Positions 1-6,384 of a DNA stretch of 8,291 nucleotides are shown here, piece by piece (the stretch's first letter is position 1; each line of letters begins with the position of its first letter). Location of the stretch: contig CALCWF010000186.1 of the NCBI GenBank assembly GCA_937906355.1, positions 1-8,291 on the forward strand. Reading direction: 5' to 3'. The stretch is from an uncultured Rickettsiales bacterium (GTDB lineage Bacteria > Pseudomonadota > Alphaproteobacteria > Rickettsiales > Deianiraeaceae). The notes beneath the pieces are model-generated. The model was not told the DNA's origin, searched no databases, and worked only from the letters and a program-made list of their open reading frames with translations. The translations under genes were made by a program, and so were the position numbers.

Positions 1-1
1 C

Positions 2-553
2 GCTAAGAAACTAGAACAAATCGTTATAGAAAAATTACAGAAACTAAAAATGGAAAAAGTTAAATTCTATACAAACTTCGAAGAAATTGAGCCGACGAAA
101 GAAGGTATTGATAAAGTAGTCTTTTTCGCATCAATGAATGCAGGACTAAAACCTGCACCTATACATAAAATAGCATCAGGCGGTGAACTATCTCGCTTCA
201 TGCTAGCTTTTAAGTCAACTCTATGCTCTACACAGGAAACAGCGACAATCATATTCGACGAAATTGATACAGGTGTAAGTGGAAACGTCGCCTTCGCTAT
301 CGGGCAAGAAATGACAAACCTCTCGAAAACGACGCAAGTCATTTGCATAACTCATAACTCACAAACAGCGTCATGCGCTAATAAACATCTGCTCGTAGAA
401 AAAGAGCAAAACTTCGATATAGCAAAAACTATCGTGAAATCTCTATCAGAAGAGGAACGCGTCAAAGTGATAGCTGAAATGATATCATGCGACGAAGTAA
501 CAGATGAGGCTATTCAAAATGCAAAAGTATTACTGAAAAAGGCACGAAAATAG
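2..553 (+). CDS. recN: DNA repair protein RecN, C-terminal part (5' end outside window)
   Basis: RecN is an SMC-like ATPase that acts early in recombinational repair of double-strand breaks. Only about the last 183 residues are here. The frame is open from base 2, and the first ATG at 50 lies inside the protein, so it is not a real start. Seen: the end of the coiled coil (2-60), the ABC signature ASGGELSRF (170-199), Walker B and D-loop IIFDEIDTG (about 245-271), and a switch histidine in ITHNSQ (about 347-364), where most RecN proteins have THLPQ or THSPQ. The Walker A half lies upstream, outside the window. The order signature, Walker B, H-loop and then a short C-terminal tail identifies RecN rather than SMC or RecF. 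The tail 'EEERVKVIAEMISCDEVT' matches the usual RecN ending. The gene ends in TAG and converges on infC with 16 bp between stops. Confidence 0.93.
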   Translation, partial: AKKLEQIVIEKLQKLKMEKVKFYTNFEEIEPTKEGIDKVVFFASMNAGLKPAPIHKIASGGELSRFMLAFKSTLCSTQETATIIFDEIDTGVSGNVAFAIGQEMTNLSKTTQVICITHNSQTASCANKHLLVEKEQNFDIAKTIVKSLSEEERVKVIAEMISCDEVTDEAIQNAKVLLKKARK

Positions 554-569
554 TAAATAACTCCTTCTA

Positions 570-1115
570 TCAATTGCACATCGCAATTATCTTTCTTCCC
601 GTTATCTTCGGTTCGGTTATCTGCTTCGCATTCGACTCCAACTTCTCACATATACTCTGCATCAGTTGCATTGCAACGTCAATTCTAGGCATATCACGAC
701 CTTTCAGTTGCATAACAAGCTGAACTGAGTTATTTGCTTCTAGAAATTGAATCGCTTTCTTCAGCTTTATATCAAGATCGTTCGCACCAATATGCATTGT
801 GAACTGTATCTCTTTCAACTTAGTGGTACTTCTATTACCCTTTTGCTTCTTTTGTTGCTCGTATTTATACTTTCCGTAGTCATATATCTTACAAACTGGC
901 GGCGTCGCTTTTGGAGATATATTTATCAACTCTAACCCCGCGTCACGTGCCATCTGTAGAGCCTGTTGCGTCTCAACGATACCTATCATCTTACCCTCGC
1001 TATCTATGACTCGAACCTCTGGTATTGCATGCCAATTAACTCGTCGCCTACCGTCGTCTCTCCTTGCATTATCTTGCGTGCCGTTGTTGAATCGAGGTCT
1101 AAAAATTCTACCCAC
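570..1115 (-). CDS. infC: Translation initiation factor IF-3
   Basis: IF-3 binds the 30S subunit, keeps it apart from 50S and checks the start codon and initiator tRNA. About 181 residues, the normal length. The IF3-N domain (about 27-96) has PEVRVID, GIVETQQAL, PPVCKIYDYGKYKYEQQKK and the basic linker. The IF3-C domain (about 98-178) has KEIQF, LKGRDMPRIDVAM and PKITGRKII. A basic 26-residue N-terminal extension (RPRFNN...RRDDGRRRVN) resembles those of alphaproteobacterial IF-3. No ATG exists before codon 43. The first usable starts are GTG at 1115 (chosen here) and ATT three codons later at 1106; neither has a strong Shine-Dalgarno sequence. A rare start codon is typical of infC, where IF-3 represses its own translation. 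No rpmI or rplT follows: the next gene is recN, facing it. The C-domain is divergent (the usual RPNID-like stretch reads FTMHIGANDL). Confidence 0.95.
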   Translation of the reverse strand: MGRIFRPRFNNGTQDNARRDDGRRRVNWHAIPEVRVIDSEGKMIGIVETQQALQMARDAGLELINISPKATPPVCKIYDYGKYKYEQQKKQKGNRSTTKLKEIQFTMHIGANDLDIKLKKAIQFLEANNSVQLVMQLKGRDMPRIDVAMQLMQSICEKLESNAKQITEPKITGRKIIAMCN

Positions 1116-1214
1116 TTTGACTACTAAATAAATAAACTATTATCTGTTAGTGTGTATAAAAATAAATTGCAATACAAAAAAGCAAATCAATGAACATATA
1201 CAGATATGCCGTCT

Positions 1215-3821
1215 TTATTTACTCTTCCCGTGCTCACTCCTGACGAACAATATCTTCTCTCCGTCGCTCGATAGCGTTATATTGTCTCCGTCCTTAATAT
1301 TGCCTTTGAGTATATGCTGAGCTATCGTATCTTCTATACACCTCTGTATGACTCTCTTCAAAGGTCTAGCACCGTAAAGCACATCATATCCCTTGTCCGA
1401 CAAAAACTTTCTCGCCTTATCGTCTAATAGTAGTCCAATATTACGCTCTTTAAGCTTATTATTCAAATATCCAACTTGTATCTCAATAATCGAGTCGATA
1501 TCCTCCTTTCTGAGACGATGAAAGCATACTATCTCGTCAATTCTGTTGATAAACTCTGGACGAAAGAAGCGTATTATCTCGTCTCTTATACTCTCCTCTA
1601 ACTTCTCCTCCTTTATATCCGGCTTATCGTTCACTATATTTGCACCAAGATTCGATGTCATTATTATTATAGTATTGCAGAAATTTACAGTCTTCCCATG
1701 ACTATCTGTAAGTCTTCCGTCGTCAAGAACTTGAAGTAGCAAGGTGAAAACGTCAGGATGTGCTTTCTCTACCTCATCCATCAAAATCACCTGATACGGT
1801 CTTCTTCTAACGGACTCCGTCAATTTTCCTCCTTCGTCGTATCCAACGTATCCCGGAGGAGAACCTATTAACTTTGATATGGAATGCTTCTCCATGTACT
1901 CCGACATATCAAGTCGTGTCATCGCTTTTTCATCGTCGCACATGAACGTTGCTAGTGCCTTTCCTAACTCGGTCTTACCAACGCCAGTGGAACCAGCAAA
2001 TAAGAACGATCCAATCGGTCTATTCTCACTAGAAAGTCCAACTCTCGATCGACGTATTGCATTCGATATAGCACTTATCGCGTGATCTTGCCCTTTCACT
2101 CTCTTCGCAATTTCTTGTTCTATATTCAATAGCTTTTGCTTCTCGCTAGCCATCATTTTATCAACTGGTATCCCTGTCATTTTTGATACGACGTATGCAA
2201 CGTCATCGCTCGTCACTGTCTCACGAATCAGAGATAAACCACCGCTTTTCTTTATTTCAGATACTATCATATCTAACTCCTTCTTTGCATTTGGTATAGT
2301 CTCGTATTGCAATTTACTCGCCGTCGCAAGATCGCCCTTCTGCTTCGCTTGCTCCACCTGAAACTCGTAATCCGCTACCTGTTCTTTTAGAGATTTAACC
2401 TTACTAACTTTCAATTTCTCCGTCTCCCATTGCGTAGTCAATTCTAACTCTTGTTTACCTAGACGTTCGAGTTCTGTTTTTGTCTCCGCTAATTTCTTCA
2501 CACTATCGTCGTCCTTTTCACGCTTCAATGCCTCTTCTGCTATTTTCAGATTCCATATCTTACGTTCTAAATCGTCTATCTGTTCGGGTTTACTATTAAT
2601 TTGCATCCTGACACGACTCGCCGTTTCGTCCATCAAGTCGATCGCCTTATCTGGTAGAAATCGATCGTTTATATACTTCTGCGACAAATGAACGGCTGAC
2701 AAAATTGCACCATCGGATATTTGCACCCCGTGATGTGCTTCGTACTTCGATCTTATACCACGTAGAATAGCTATACTATCTTCTTCATTCGGCTCGCATA
2801 CCACAACAGGCTGAAAGCGACGTGCTAACGCCGGATCCTTTTCTATATACTTTCTATACTCGTCGACGGTCGTCGCTCCTATACAGTGCAAAAGTCCACG
2901 CGATAACGCCGGCTTTAATAGATTTGAGGCATCCATCGCACCACTCGTAGCGCCTGCTCCAACTAATGTATGCACTTCGTCTATGAACATTATTATCTCT
3001 CCATCGCTCTTCTCTATCTCCGTTAAAACTGCCTTTAGTCTCTCCTCGAACTCACCACGAAACTTAGCACCAGCTATAAGTGCTCCCATGTCGAGTTCTA
3101 TTATCTTCTTATCCTTCAGATTCTCTGGAACGTCGTTCTTGAATATACGTAGGGCCAATCCTTCGACTATTGCCGTCTTTCCGACTCCTGCGTCTCCTAT
3201 AAGGACAGGATTATTCTTGCTTCTACGTGATAGAATTTGTATGGCACGTCTTATCTCCTCATCTCTACCTATTATCGGATCTATCTTCCCCTCGCTCGCT
3301 CTCTTTGTCAGGTCCTTACCGTATCTCTTTATTGCATGGAATAAATCCTCTGCATTCGAACTGTTAGCCTGTCTTCCGCCACGAAGTTGAGTTATCGCGT
3401 CATGTATTGCTCTCGGGGTTAGACCGGACGACAACAATATCTTCGATACAGACGTATGCGATAAACTAAGCATTGCCTCGTAAATACACTCAATCGTCGT
3501 ATACTCGTCGCCATACTTCTTCGCTACTTGTTCGGCCTTCCCTAACATCTCAGCGAAATCACGACTATAATAAATCTGCCCTACACCACCACCTTCTACA
3601 ACTGGCTTTTTATTCAACTCCTCCGTCAACTTCGCCCTCAGAGACATCTCATTTACTCCGCATATCGTATTTATATCTCTTACTACCGCACCATTTTCGT
3701 CATCTAACAATACCTTTAGAAGATGCTCTAAACATATTTGTTGATGATGGTATCCAGCGGCAACGGACTCGGACTCACTGATAACTCCTCTCGCTTTCTC
3801 CGTAAACTTCTCCAAGTTCAT
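1215..3821 (-). CDS. clpB: ATP-dependent disaggregase ClpB
   Basis: ClpB is the hexameric AAA+ chaperone that pulls proteins out of aggregates together with DnaK/DnaJ/GrpE in the cytoplasm. It is complete at 868 residues. Domains: N-terminal Clp repeats (1-145); AAA-1 with Walker A GDAGVGKT (209-216), pore loop GAKFRGEF (251-258; Phe where Tyr is common), Walker B MFIDE (278-282) and Arg-finger region ALARRF (331-336); the ClpB-specific coiled-coil M domain (about 407-526, rich in Lys/Glu); AAA-2 with GSTGVGKT (610-617), pore loop GYVGYDEGG (657-665), Walker B VILMDE (678-683), sensor 1 TSNLG (722-726), Arg finger FINR (757-760) and sensor 2 GARPLKR (817-823). The M domain excludes ClpA and ClpC, and there is no ClpP-binding IGF/IGL loop that I can identify. 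The ATG start fits the conserved MNLEKFTEKA opening; the ribosome site is weak (gag, 11 bases upstream). It ends in TAA. Confidence 0.98.
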   Translation of the reverse strand: MNLEKFTEKARGVISESESVAAGYHHQQICLEHLLKVLLDDENGAVVRDINTICGVNEMSLRAKLTEELNKKPVVEGGGVGQIYYSRDFAEMLGKAEQVAKKYGDEYTTIECIYEAMLSLSHTSVSKILLSSGLTPRAIHDAITQLRGGRQANSSNAEDLFHAIKRYGKDLTKRASEGKIDPIIGRDEEIRRAIQILSRRSKNNPVLIGDAGVGKTAIVEGLALRIFKNDVPENLKDKKIIELDMGALIAGAKFRGEFEERLKAVLTEIEKSDGEIIMFIDEVHTLVGAGATSGAMDASNLLKPALSRGLLHCIGATTVDEYRKYIEKDPALARRFQPVVVCEPNEEDSIAILRGIRSKYEAHHGVQISDGAILSAVHLSQKYINDRFLPDKAIDLMDETASRVRMQINSKPEQIDDLERKIWNLKIAEEALKREKDDDSVKKLAETKTELERLGKQELELTTQWETEKLKVSKVKSLKEQVADYEFQVEQAKQKGDLATASKLQYETIPNAKKELDMIVSEIKKSGGLSLIRETVTSDDVAYVVSKMTGIPVDKMMASEKQKLLNIEQEIAKRVKGQDHAISAISNAIRRSRVGLSSENRPIGSFLFAGSTGVGKTELGKALATFMCDDEKAMTRLDMSEYMEKHSISKLIGSPPGYVGYDEGGKLTESVRRRPYQVILMDEVEKAHPDVFTLLLQVLDDGRLTDSHGKTVNFCNTIIIMTSNLGANIVNDKPDIKEEKLEESIRDEIIRFFRPEFINRIDEIVCFHRLRKEDIDSIIEIQVGYLNNKLKERNIGLLLDDKARKFLSDKGYDVLYGARPLKRVIQRCIEDTIAQHILKGNIKDGDNITLSSDGEKILFVRSEHGKSK

Positions 3822-3954
3822 AAAATCTACTCAATAAACACAACATCGATACACATATCTACATCGTTAGTGAAATGTTATCAACAACGATACGCTCACT
3901 TAACACTCGTTGTAAATATCCATCAACTCACTATCTATTCACTACTCAACTATT

Positions 3955-3982
3955 AAAATAATATCATTAGCTTTTTTTCAAG
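3955..3982 (-). promoter_or_regulatory. Possible promoter of clpB (sigma-32-like -35)
   Basis: Read on the minus strand, CTTGAA (3982-3977) is followed after 16 bases by TATTTTAAT (from 3960). CTTGAA is the -35 consensus of heat-shock sigma-32 promoters, and clpB is a classical sigma-32 target. The -10 half lacks the C-rich start expected of sigma-32 and would equally suit a weak housekeeping promoter. It would give a leader of roughly 125 bases. The site is placed by motif only, and chance is a real possibility in such AT-rich DNA. Confidence 0.25.
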
Positions 3983-3985
3983 AGT

Positions 3986-3999
3986 GTTTTTTAAAAAAC
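3986..3999. repeat. 14-bp perfect palindrome upstream of clpB
   Basis: GTTTTTTAAAAAAC is self-complementary without a spacer and lies 3 bp upstream of the candidate CTTGAA element, between tadA and clpB. It lacks a loop and a GC stem, so it is unlikely to be an intrinsic terminator. It could be an operator or simply an A/T run. Confidence 0.4.
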
Positions 4000-4012
4000 C
4001 TATTCATTCTCT

Positions 4013-4032
4013 ATGTATAAGTATGTATAAGT
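4013..4032. repeat. Perfect 10-bp tandem repeat, two copies
   Basis: ATGTATAAGT occurs twice back to back (4013-4022 and 4023-4032), 10 bp beyond the tadA stop. No function is apparent. The 10-bp period puts both copies on the same helical face, as paired regulator sites would be, but it may be simple slippage. Confidence 0.5.
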
Positions 4033-4042
4033 GCAGATGTCG

Positions 4043-4660
4043 TCATACATCTCTAAAAAATCCTCGTAGCAACCCACGACACTTCTCCTCCATTATTGGA
4101 TAGTAAACGTCTGGTCTGTGATTACAATTATTGCGTAAAAAGTAGTGTAAATTACTAACAACGGCACCTGTCTTTCGACTTAAACATCCTATATACAATC
4201 TATCGATCTTCGCGAGTGATATAGCACCGGCACACATACAGCACGGTTCCAGTGTGACATACATACTGCAATTAGTTAGACGATTAGTCCTTAGTCTCCT
4301 CATTGCTTTATCTATACATACAATCTCCGCGTGTCGAGTTGGATTATTCGTTTTTATAGTCTCATTATGTGCTCTCGCTAAAACCTTACCAGTATCGTTG
4401 TCAACTATAACACATCCAATCGGGATCTCACTGTATACGTCTCCATGAGCGTGAATATTGTAATTACAATCGCTCATAGTAATGCTTTTTTTTTCCAATC
4501 GTGTATTTTGTCGACGTTGCATTATGCAAATCTGCTTCGCTAACTGTCTCTCTGCTATATTTATCGCAAGTTGCATGTTTTCGGAAAAAAATACGCTTCT
4601 CTTCATATTACGATAACACTTGTCCTTGGGAACGTTTTTACAGTCTTCATTGCCGTTCAT
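4043..4660 (-). CDS. tadA: tRNA-specific adenosine deaminase TadA with an internal insertion
   Basis: TadA converts adenosine 34 of tRNA-Arg(ACG) to inosine so that it can read CGU, CGC and CGA codons. Seen: the zinc and catalytic motif HAE (His110, Glu112), PCCMC with zinc ligands Cys140 and Cys143, YVTLEPC, CAGAI, the KTGAVVSN loop, and a C-terminal helix (EEKCRGLLRGFFRDV), all typical of TadA. At 205 residues it is longer than the usual 150-170. There are about 20 extra N-terminal residues and about 34 extra between helix 1 (SENMQLAINIAERQLAKQ) and the first strand (EIPIGCVIV), where TadA normally has only a few residues. Arg109 stands just before the catalytic His, where Ala is usual. The gene starts 18 bp after the lptC/lptA-like gene with an AGGGG ribosome site, so the two are probably co-transcribed. 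It ends in TGA. CMP/dCMP and guanine deaminases share the fold but fit less well. Confidence 0.9.
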   Translation of the reverse strand: MNGNEDCKNVPKDKCYRNMKRSVFFSENMQLAINIAERQLAKQICIMQRRQNTRLEKKSITMSDCNYNIHAHGDVYSEIPIGCVIVDNDTGKVLARAHNETIKTNNPTRHAEIVCIDKAMRRLRTNRLTNCSMYVTLEPCCMCAGAISLAKIDRLYIGCLSRKTGAVVSNLHYFLRNNCNHRPDVYYPIMEEKCRGLLRGFFRDV

Positions 4661-4678
4661 ATACCCCTACCGTAAATA

Positions 4679-5860
4679 TCATCCAAATATCTTAGCTCTT
4701 ACTCGTTTACTTCTATCGATAATCTCATTATCGCCGTCGTTCTCTTTGACGCTATCCGCATTCTTCCTGTTCCTCGCGTTATCATTTATAATTCTTTCTA
4801 TGTGTATCTTATCCTCTAACGGCACATCAATCGCCAACTTAGAAAAAACACGATACATTCGCTTTGCGTCATCAGTGTTTAAAATAACGTTCTCGCTAAA
4901 CGCGATGCTCGTCTTATCGCTAATATCGTATACATAGAATTCATCACTACCTACACCGTCATTCGAATTAAGAACGACATTCTTATACAAAGCTATCATA
5001 TTCGTCTCGACATCAAAATAGCCATAATCAGATCTTGCAGAATTATTGTCCTGTCGCACACTTACGTCGTCCTTCATAAAAATACTCTCGATATTGTCGT
5101 CTTTATCTAAATAGACTTTTGCTAATTGACCTTTTACAACGCTGTCGCCCGTAGTGAAAATAACGTCTTTCGCGAATTTGCATATATGCTCTTTCCCAAA
5201 ATATTCCATTAGTTCACTGCGTATATCGTATACGCTATCTTTCTTCTTGATCTGCCTCAAATGTGCGTTTTTTGTTGTTTTTATGTAGTTATTTTTATGC
5301 AGTACAAGTAAATTATCGCCAGACAAGAACAAATCATCATCATTAATCTCAAATGGTCGACTACTCAAAATCTTCTCCGTCAATATGCCATGTAGCTCAT
5401 TTGTATGTATATAGTTCGACTTTCCGTTCCGCAAAATCGTCTCATATGGAATACGAAAACTATCGTCCTTGCCGTTTATTTCTATAATCTTTGTGTCTCC
5501 GGTATATACTTTTTTCCGTATATGTGGCGTTTGAATATTGCAATGTCTGAAAATACCATCATCGTCGCCGTTCACGTCTACCTCCTTGTTTTTTACACAA
5601 AAACTATCTCCTTTTTTTAAAAAAAACGTCGTTAATTCGTCCTTTCCGGTTACGATCATTCGTTGAGACGCGGAAAGAAACGTTTGAAAGTTTTTTTTTA
5701 TAGAAATATTCTCTCTAAAAATCGCCATCCTGATAATGTATAATATCATTATTATCGATAAAAACACCATCAAAACCATAATCTTACACTGTAAATAAGA
5801 CTCTCTTTTGAAAGAATTTATTGCAATTTTTTGCATCTCTAATCCGGTTTCTTTGTTCAT
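4679..5860 (-). CDS. Membrane-anchored LPS transport protein, LptC-like plus LptA/OstA-like domains
   Basis: LptC (inner-membrane anchored) and LptA (periplasmic) form the beta-jellyroll bridge that carries lipopolysaccharide from LptB2FG to LptDE. This 393-residue protein seems to hold both. Seen: a cytoplasmic N-terminus, one membrane helix (about 26-47, IMVLMVFLSIIMILYIIRMA), an LptC-like periplasmic part (about 55-200, with HTNELHGILTEKILSSRPF), then an LptA/OstA-like repeat region (about 205-330): AKDVIFTTGDSVVKGQLAKV, DNIESIFMKDDVSV, SARSDYGYFDVETNMIAL and KNVVLNSND. A charged Asn/Asp/Lys/Arg-rich tail follows. LptC and LptA are usually about 190 and 180 residues, so the length suits a fusion. 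The ATG at 5860 has no clear ribosome site; the ATG at 5836 (codon 9) has GGA six bases upstream and may be the true start. tadA follows 18 bp downstream; no lptB is adjacent. Divergence is high, so the LptC half is the less certain part. Confidence 0.7.
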   Translation of the reverse strand: MNKETGLEMQKIAINSFKRESYLQCKIMVLMVFLSIIMILYIIRMAIFRENISIKKNFQTFLSASQRMIVTGKDELTTFFLKKGDSFCVKNKEVDVNGDDDGIFRHCNIQTPHIRKKVYTGDTKIIEINGKDDSFRIPYETILRNGKSNYIHTNELHGILTEKILSSRPFEINDDDLFLSGDNLLVLHKNNYIKTTKNAHLRQIKKKDSVYDIRSELMEYFGKEHICKFAKDVIFTTGDSVVKGQLAKVYLDKDDNIESIFMKDDVSVRQDNNSARSDYGYFDVETNMIALYKNVVLNSNDGVGSDEFYVYDISDKTSIAFSENVILNTDDAKRMYRVFSKLAIDVPLEDKIHIERIINDNARNRKNADSVKENDGDNEIIDRSKRVRAKIFG

Positions 5861-5863
5861 CTA

Positions 5864-5912
5864 TTTTAGACTTGCTTTTTGTGAAAGCTATTCAATAGTC
5901 AAGTCTCTAAAA
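5864..5912 (-). promoter_or_regulatory. Possible leader hairpin just before the lptC/lptA-like gene
   Basis: TTTTAGACTTG (5864-5874) pairs with CAAGTCTCTAAAA (5900-5912), giving 11 base pairs with a two-base bulge. In the transcript the 3' arm ends three bases before the ATG at 5860. Two small hairpins fit inside (CTATTGAATAG, and CTTTCACAAAAAG on the minus strand). Such a fold would cover the place where a ribosome site should be, and none is visible there. A regulatory role is inference, and the element lies close to the suspected assembly seam. Confidence 0.3.
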
Positions 5913-5939
5913 AAGTTTATTAGATTTTTATATTGAGAT

Positions 5940-6010
5940 AATTTGTCTATATGTATAAATCTGATATATCGTTTTTTTCGAATATGAGCTTTCTAACAAG
6001 GAAAAAAGAC
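5940..6010. other. Seam between two DNAs of different composition and origin
   Basis: Left of here the genes are Gram-negative (alphaproteobacterial in look), CpG-rich and of moderate GC. Right of here all three genes are Firmicutes-type, with A/T at most third positions and little CpG. The break cuts the DnaD-domain gene, whose reading frame opens after a TGA at 5974-5976 with no start codon before 6112. The exact base cannot be set by eye: the stretch 5977-6000 is ambiguous. No inverted repeats, target duplication, integrase or tRNA end is visible. An assembly chimera is the favoured explanation. Confidence 0.75.
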
Positions 6011-6384
6011 AAAGAAAAAAGGAAATTTCAAAAAAACTTGGAAAACACAGTGGTCTTACTCAATATGAAGAAGCATATATTGAGAAATGGACAAATGAGT
6101 ATAGTTATGACATGAATGTAATTGAAATTGCATTAAAAAGAACTACATTTAGATCCAATGTATCATTTGAATATATAAATAATGTTATAACAGATTGGCA
6201 TGACCGAAATTTGAAAACACCAGAAGAAGTTAATGGATTTTTAGAAAAACGCAAGCAACAAAATAAAAATGTTAAAGAATTAAATCAAAAAGTAAATAAA
6301 GAAAATTTCGAACAAAGAGAATATACAAATTTAAGTTTCTTACTTGCAAATAATGATACTATAGAAGGAGAGAATAATGGCTAA
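5977..6384 (+). CDS. DnaD-domain replication protein, C-terminal fragment (5' truncated)
   Basis: In Firmicutes, DnaD/DnaB proteins remodel DNA and help bring the helicase loader to origins and stalled forks. The DnaD C-terminal domain (PF07261 type) is clear: KLGKHSGLTQYEEAYIEKW (about 6034-6090), then NVIEIALKRTTFRSN, then YINNVITDW (6172-6198), which matches the family's conserved YxxxIxxxW DNA-binding motif. A lysine- and asparagine-rich tail follows. Homology begins well before the first ATG (6112), and the open stretch 5977-6111 has no ATG, GTG or TTG. A start at 6112 would therefore remove half the domain and is not believable. The N-terminal winged-helix domain is missing, cut off at the composition seam. 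The stop overlaps the dnaI start by 8 bp, so the two are translationally coupled, the usual pairing of DnaD-like and DnaI/DnaC-like genes in Clostridia. Confidence 0.85.
   Translation, partial: FEYELSNKEKRQRKKEISKKLGKHSGLTQYEEAYIEKWTNEYSYDMNVIEIALKRTTFRSNVSFEYINNVITDWHDRNLKTPEEVNGFLEKRKQQNKNVKELNQKVNKENFEQREYTNLSFLLANNDTIEGENNG

Noticed and set aside
67..348. 93-residue open frame on the minus strand opposite recN
   Set aside because: It is an antisense shadow of the conserved RecN ATPase region with no ribosome site or recognisable motif.
572..588. AATTGC-ACATC-GCAATT hairpin just after the recN stop, as a recN terminator
   Set aside because: The stem has only 6 bp with two G-C pairs, no U-tract follows directly, and it lies in the coding end of infC.
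2983..3390. 135-residue plus-strand open frame opposite clpB
   Set aside because: It mirrors the conserved AAA-1 codons of clpB; the Ser/Pro/Ile-rich translation has no domain and no ribosome site.
4620..4937. 105-residue hydrophobic plus-strand open frame that could be a small membrane protein
   Set aside because: It overlaps tadA and the LptA-like region antisense; its hydrophobicity comes from reading A/G-rich codons in reverse.
5861..6111. Insertion sequence or integrase-mediated junction at the composition change
   Set aside because: No transposase fragment, terminal inverted repeats, target duplication or tRNA 3' end could be found; the seam has no mobile-element marks.
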